Shown: positions 63,852-64,000 of the stretch, in pieces
Layout of the letters: the number at the start of each line of letters is the position of its first letter
Position numbering within the stretch: the first letter of the stretch is position 1
From: Pseudoips prasinana
Taxonomy: Eukaryota; Arthropoda; Insecta; Lepidoptera; Nolidae
Reading direction: 5' to 3'
DNA: 64,000 bases
Assembly: GCA_951640165.1 (NCBI GenBank)
Contig: OX621257.1
Location: 15,387,201-15,451,200, forward strand
Notes under the pieces: generated by a model
Seen by the model: the letters and a program-made list of their open reading frames with translations, nothing else
What the model was told of the DNA's origin: nothing
The model's database searches: none
Made by a program: the position numbers and the translations under genes

Positions 63852-64000
63852 AACATAATTACATAATGACGCACATATAATTCACGTACACAAAACACAT
63901 CCAGAGTACAACCACTTATGGTTCACACAAACAGTTTACGCAATTTACGGGAATCGAACCCGGGTCATTGAATGACAAGGCAATGATCTTAACCACTGCG
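63852..64000 (-). mobile_element. SINE family 3, cut by window end
   Basis: The minus strand from 64000 has CGCAGTGGTTAAGATCATTG, box B CCCGGGTTCGATTCCCGT, then ACTGTTTGTGTGAACC and GTACTCTGGATGTGTTTTG. The clean tRNA-like head could be mistaken for a tRNA gene. Confidence 0.75.

Noticed and set aside
63900..64000. Possible minus-strand tRNA gene at the window end
   Set aside because: The box B match is good, but the following sequence matches SINE family 3 copies at 44690 and 48512.

Overview
The window reads as moth or butterfly (lepidopteran) DNA made almost entirely of transposable elements. The evidence is AT-rich sequence, many tRNA-derived SINEs with (ATT)n tails, Helitrons ending in CTAG after a GC hairpin, two mariner copies, a GIY-YIG Penelope-like remnant, and several lepidopteran-style non-LTR retrotransposon 3' ends. 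I found no convincing host gene, no spliced gene model, no functional tRNA or rRNA gene and no CRISPR-like array. The taxon is inferred from element style only.

Layout. 1-6873 (minus) is a BEL/Pao retrotransposon whose reading frame stays open from the Gag start at 6397 to the window edge and carries Gag, protease, RT, RNase H, integrase and an envelope-like segment. It abuts, and appears to interrupt, a broken Gypsy element (6874-10685, plus) with two frameshifts and one stop in pol and a short 3' LTR. 10.7-18.9 kb is non-coding DNA with a 135-bp palindromic MITE (two copies), SINEs, a short Helitron, a TIR element and LINE 3' ends. 18.93-20.21 kb is an intact mariner. 21.0-28.06 kb is a 7-kb element with apparently identical 358-bp LTRs and a non-coding interior holding tandem arrays and two dead LINE reverse transcriptases.

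28.1-34.2 kb is SINE debris, including a double hairpin and a 3 x 120 bp SINE expansion, plus a poly-A retroposon. 34.3-35.35 kb is a 5'-truncated Penelope-like element. 36.5-38.6 kb is a Helitron (Pif1 helicase remnant) nested in a TIR element; an empty copy of that element at 17.3 kb fixes the Helitron ends. 39.2-40.8 kb is a non-LTR RT, 40.97-42.26 kb a second mariner in opposite orientation with the same transposase protein, and 42.8-44.4 kb a degenerate Jockey-type LINE (minus). 45.9-46.6 kb is a long-TIR element hosting a Helitron that carries another double palindrome. 52.15-53.74 kb is a Tc1 (DD34E) element with intact transposase. 55.1-60.5 kb holds a decayed and a near full-length copy of one LINE family. 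60.6-63.85 kb I could not classify, and a SINE runs off the right edge.

The elements form layers: SINEs split by MITEs and LINEs, Helitrons inside TIR elements, BEL inside Gypsy. The youngest layers appear to be the BEL element, the two mariners, the 358-bp-LTR element and the Tc1 element. The least ordinary signal is an A-A'-B'-B double-palindrome scar seen at two unrelated sites (28.1 and 46.3 kb), which looks like the product of two folded-back broken ends joined together.
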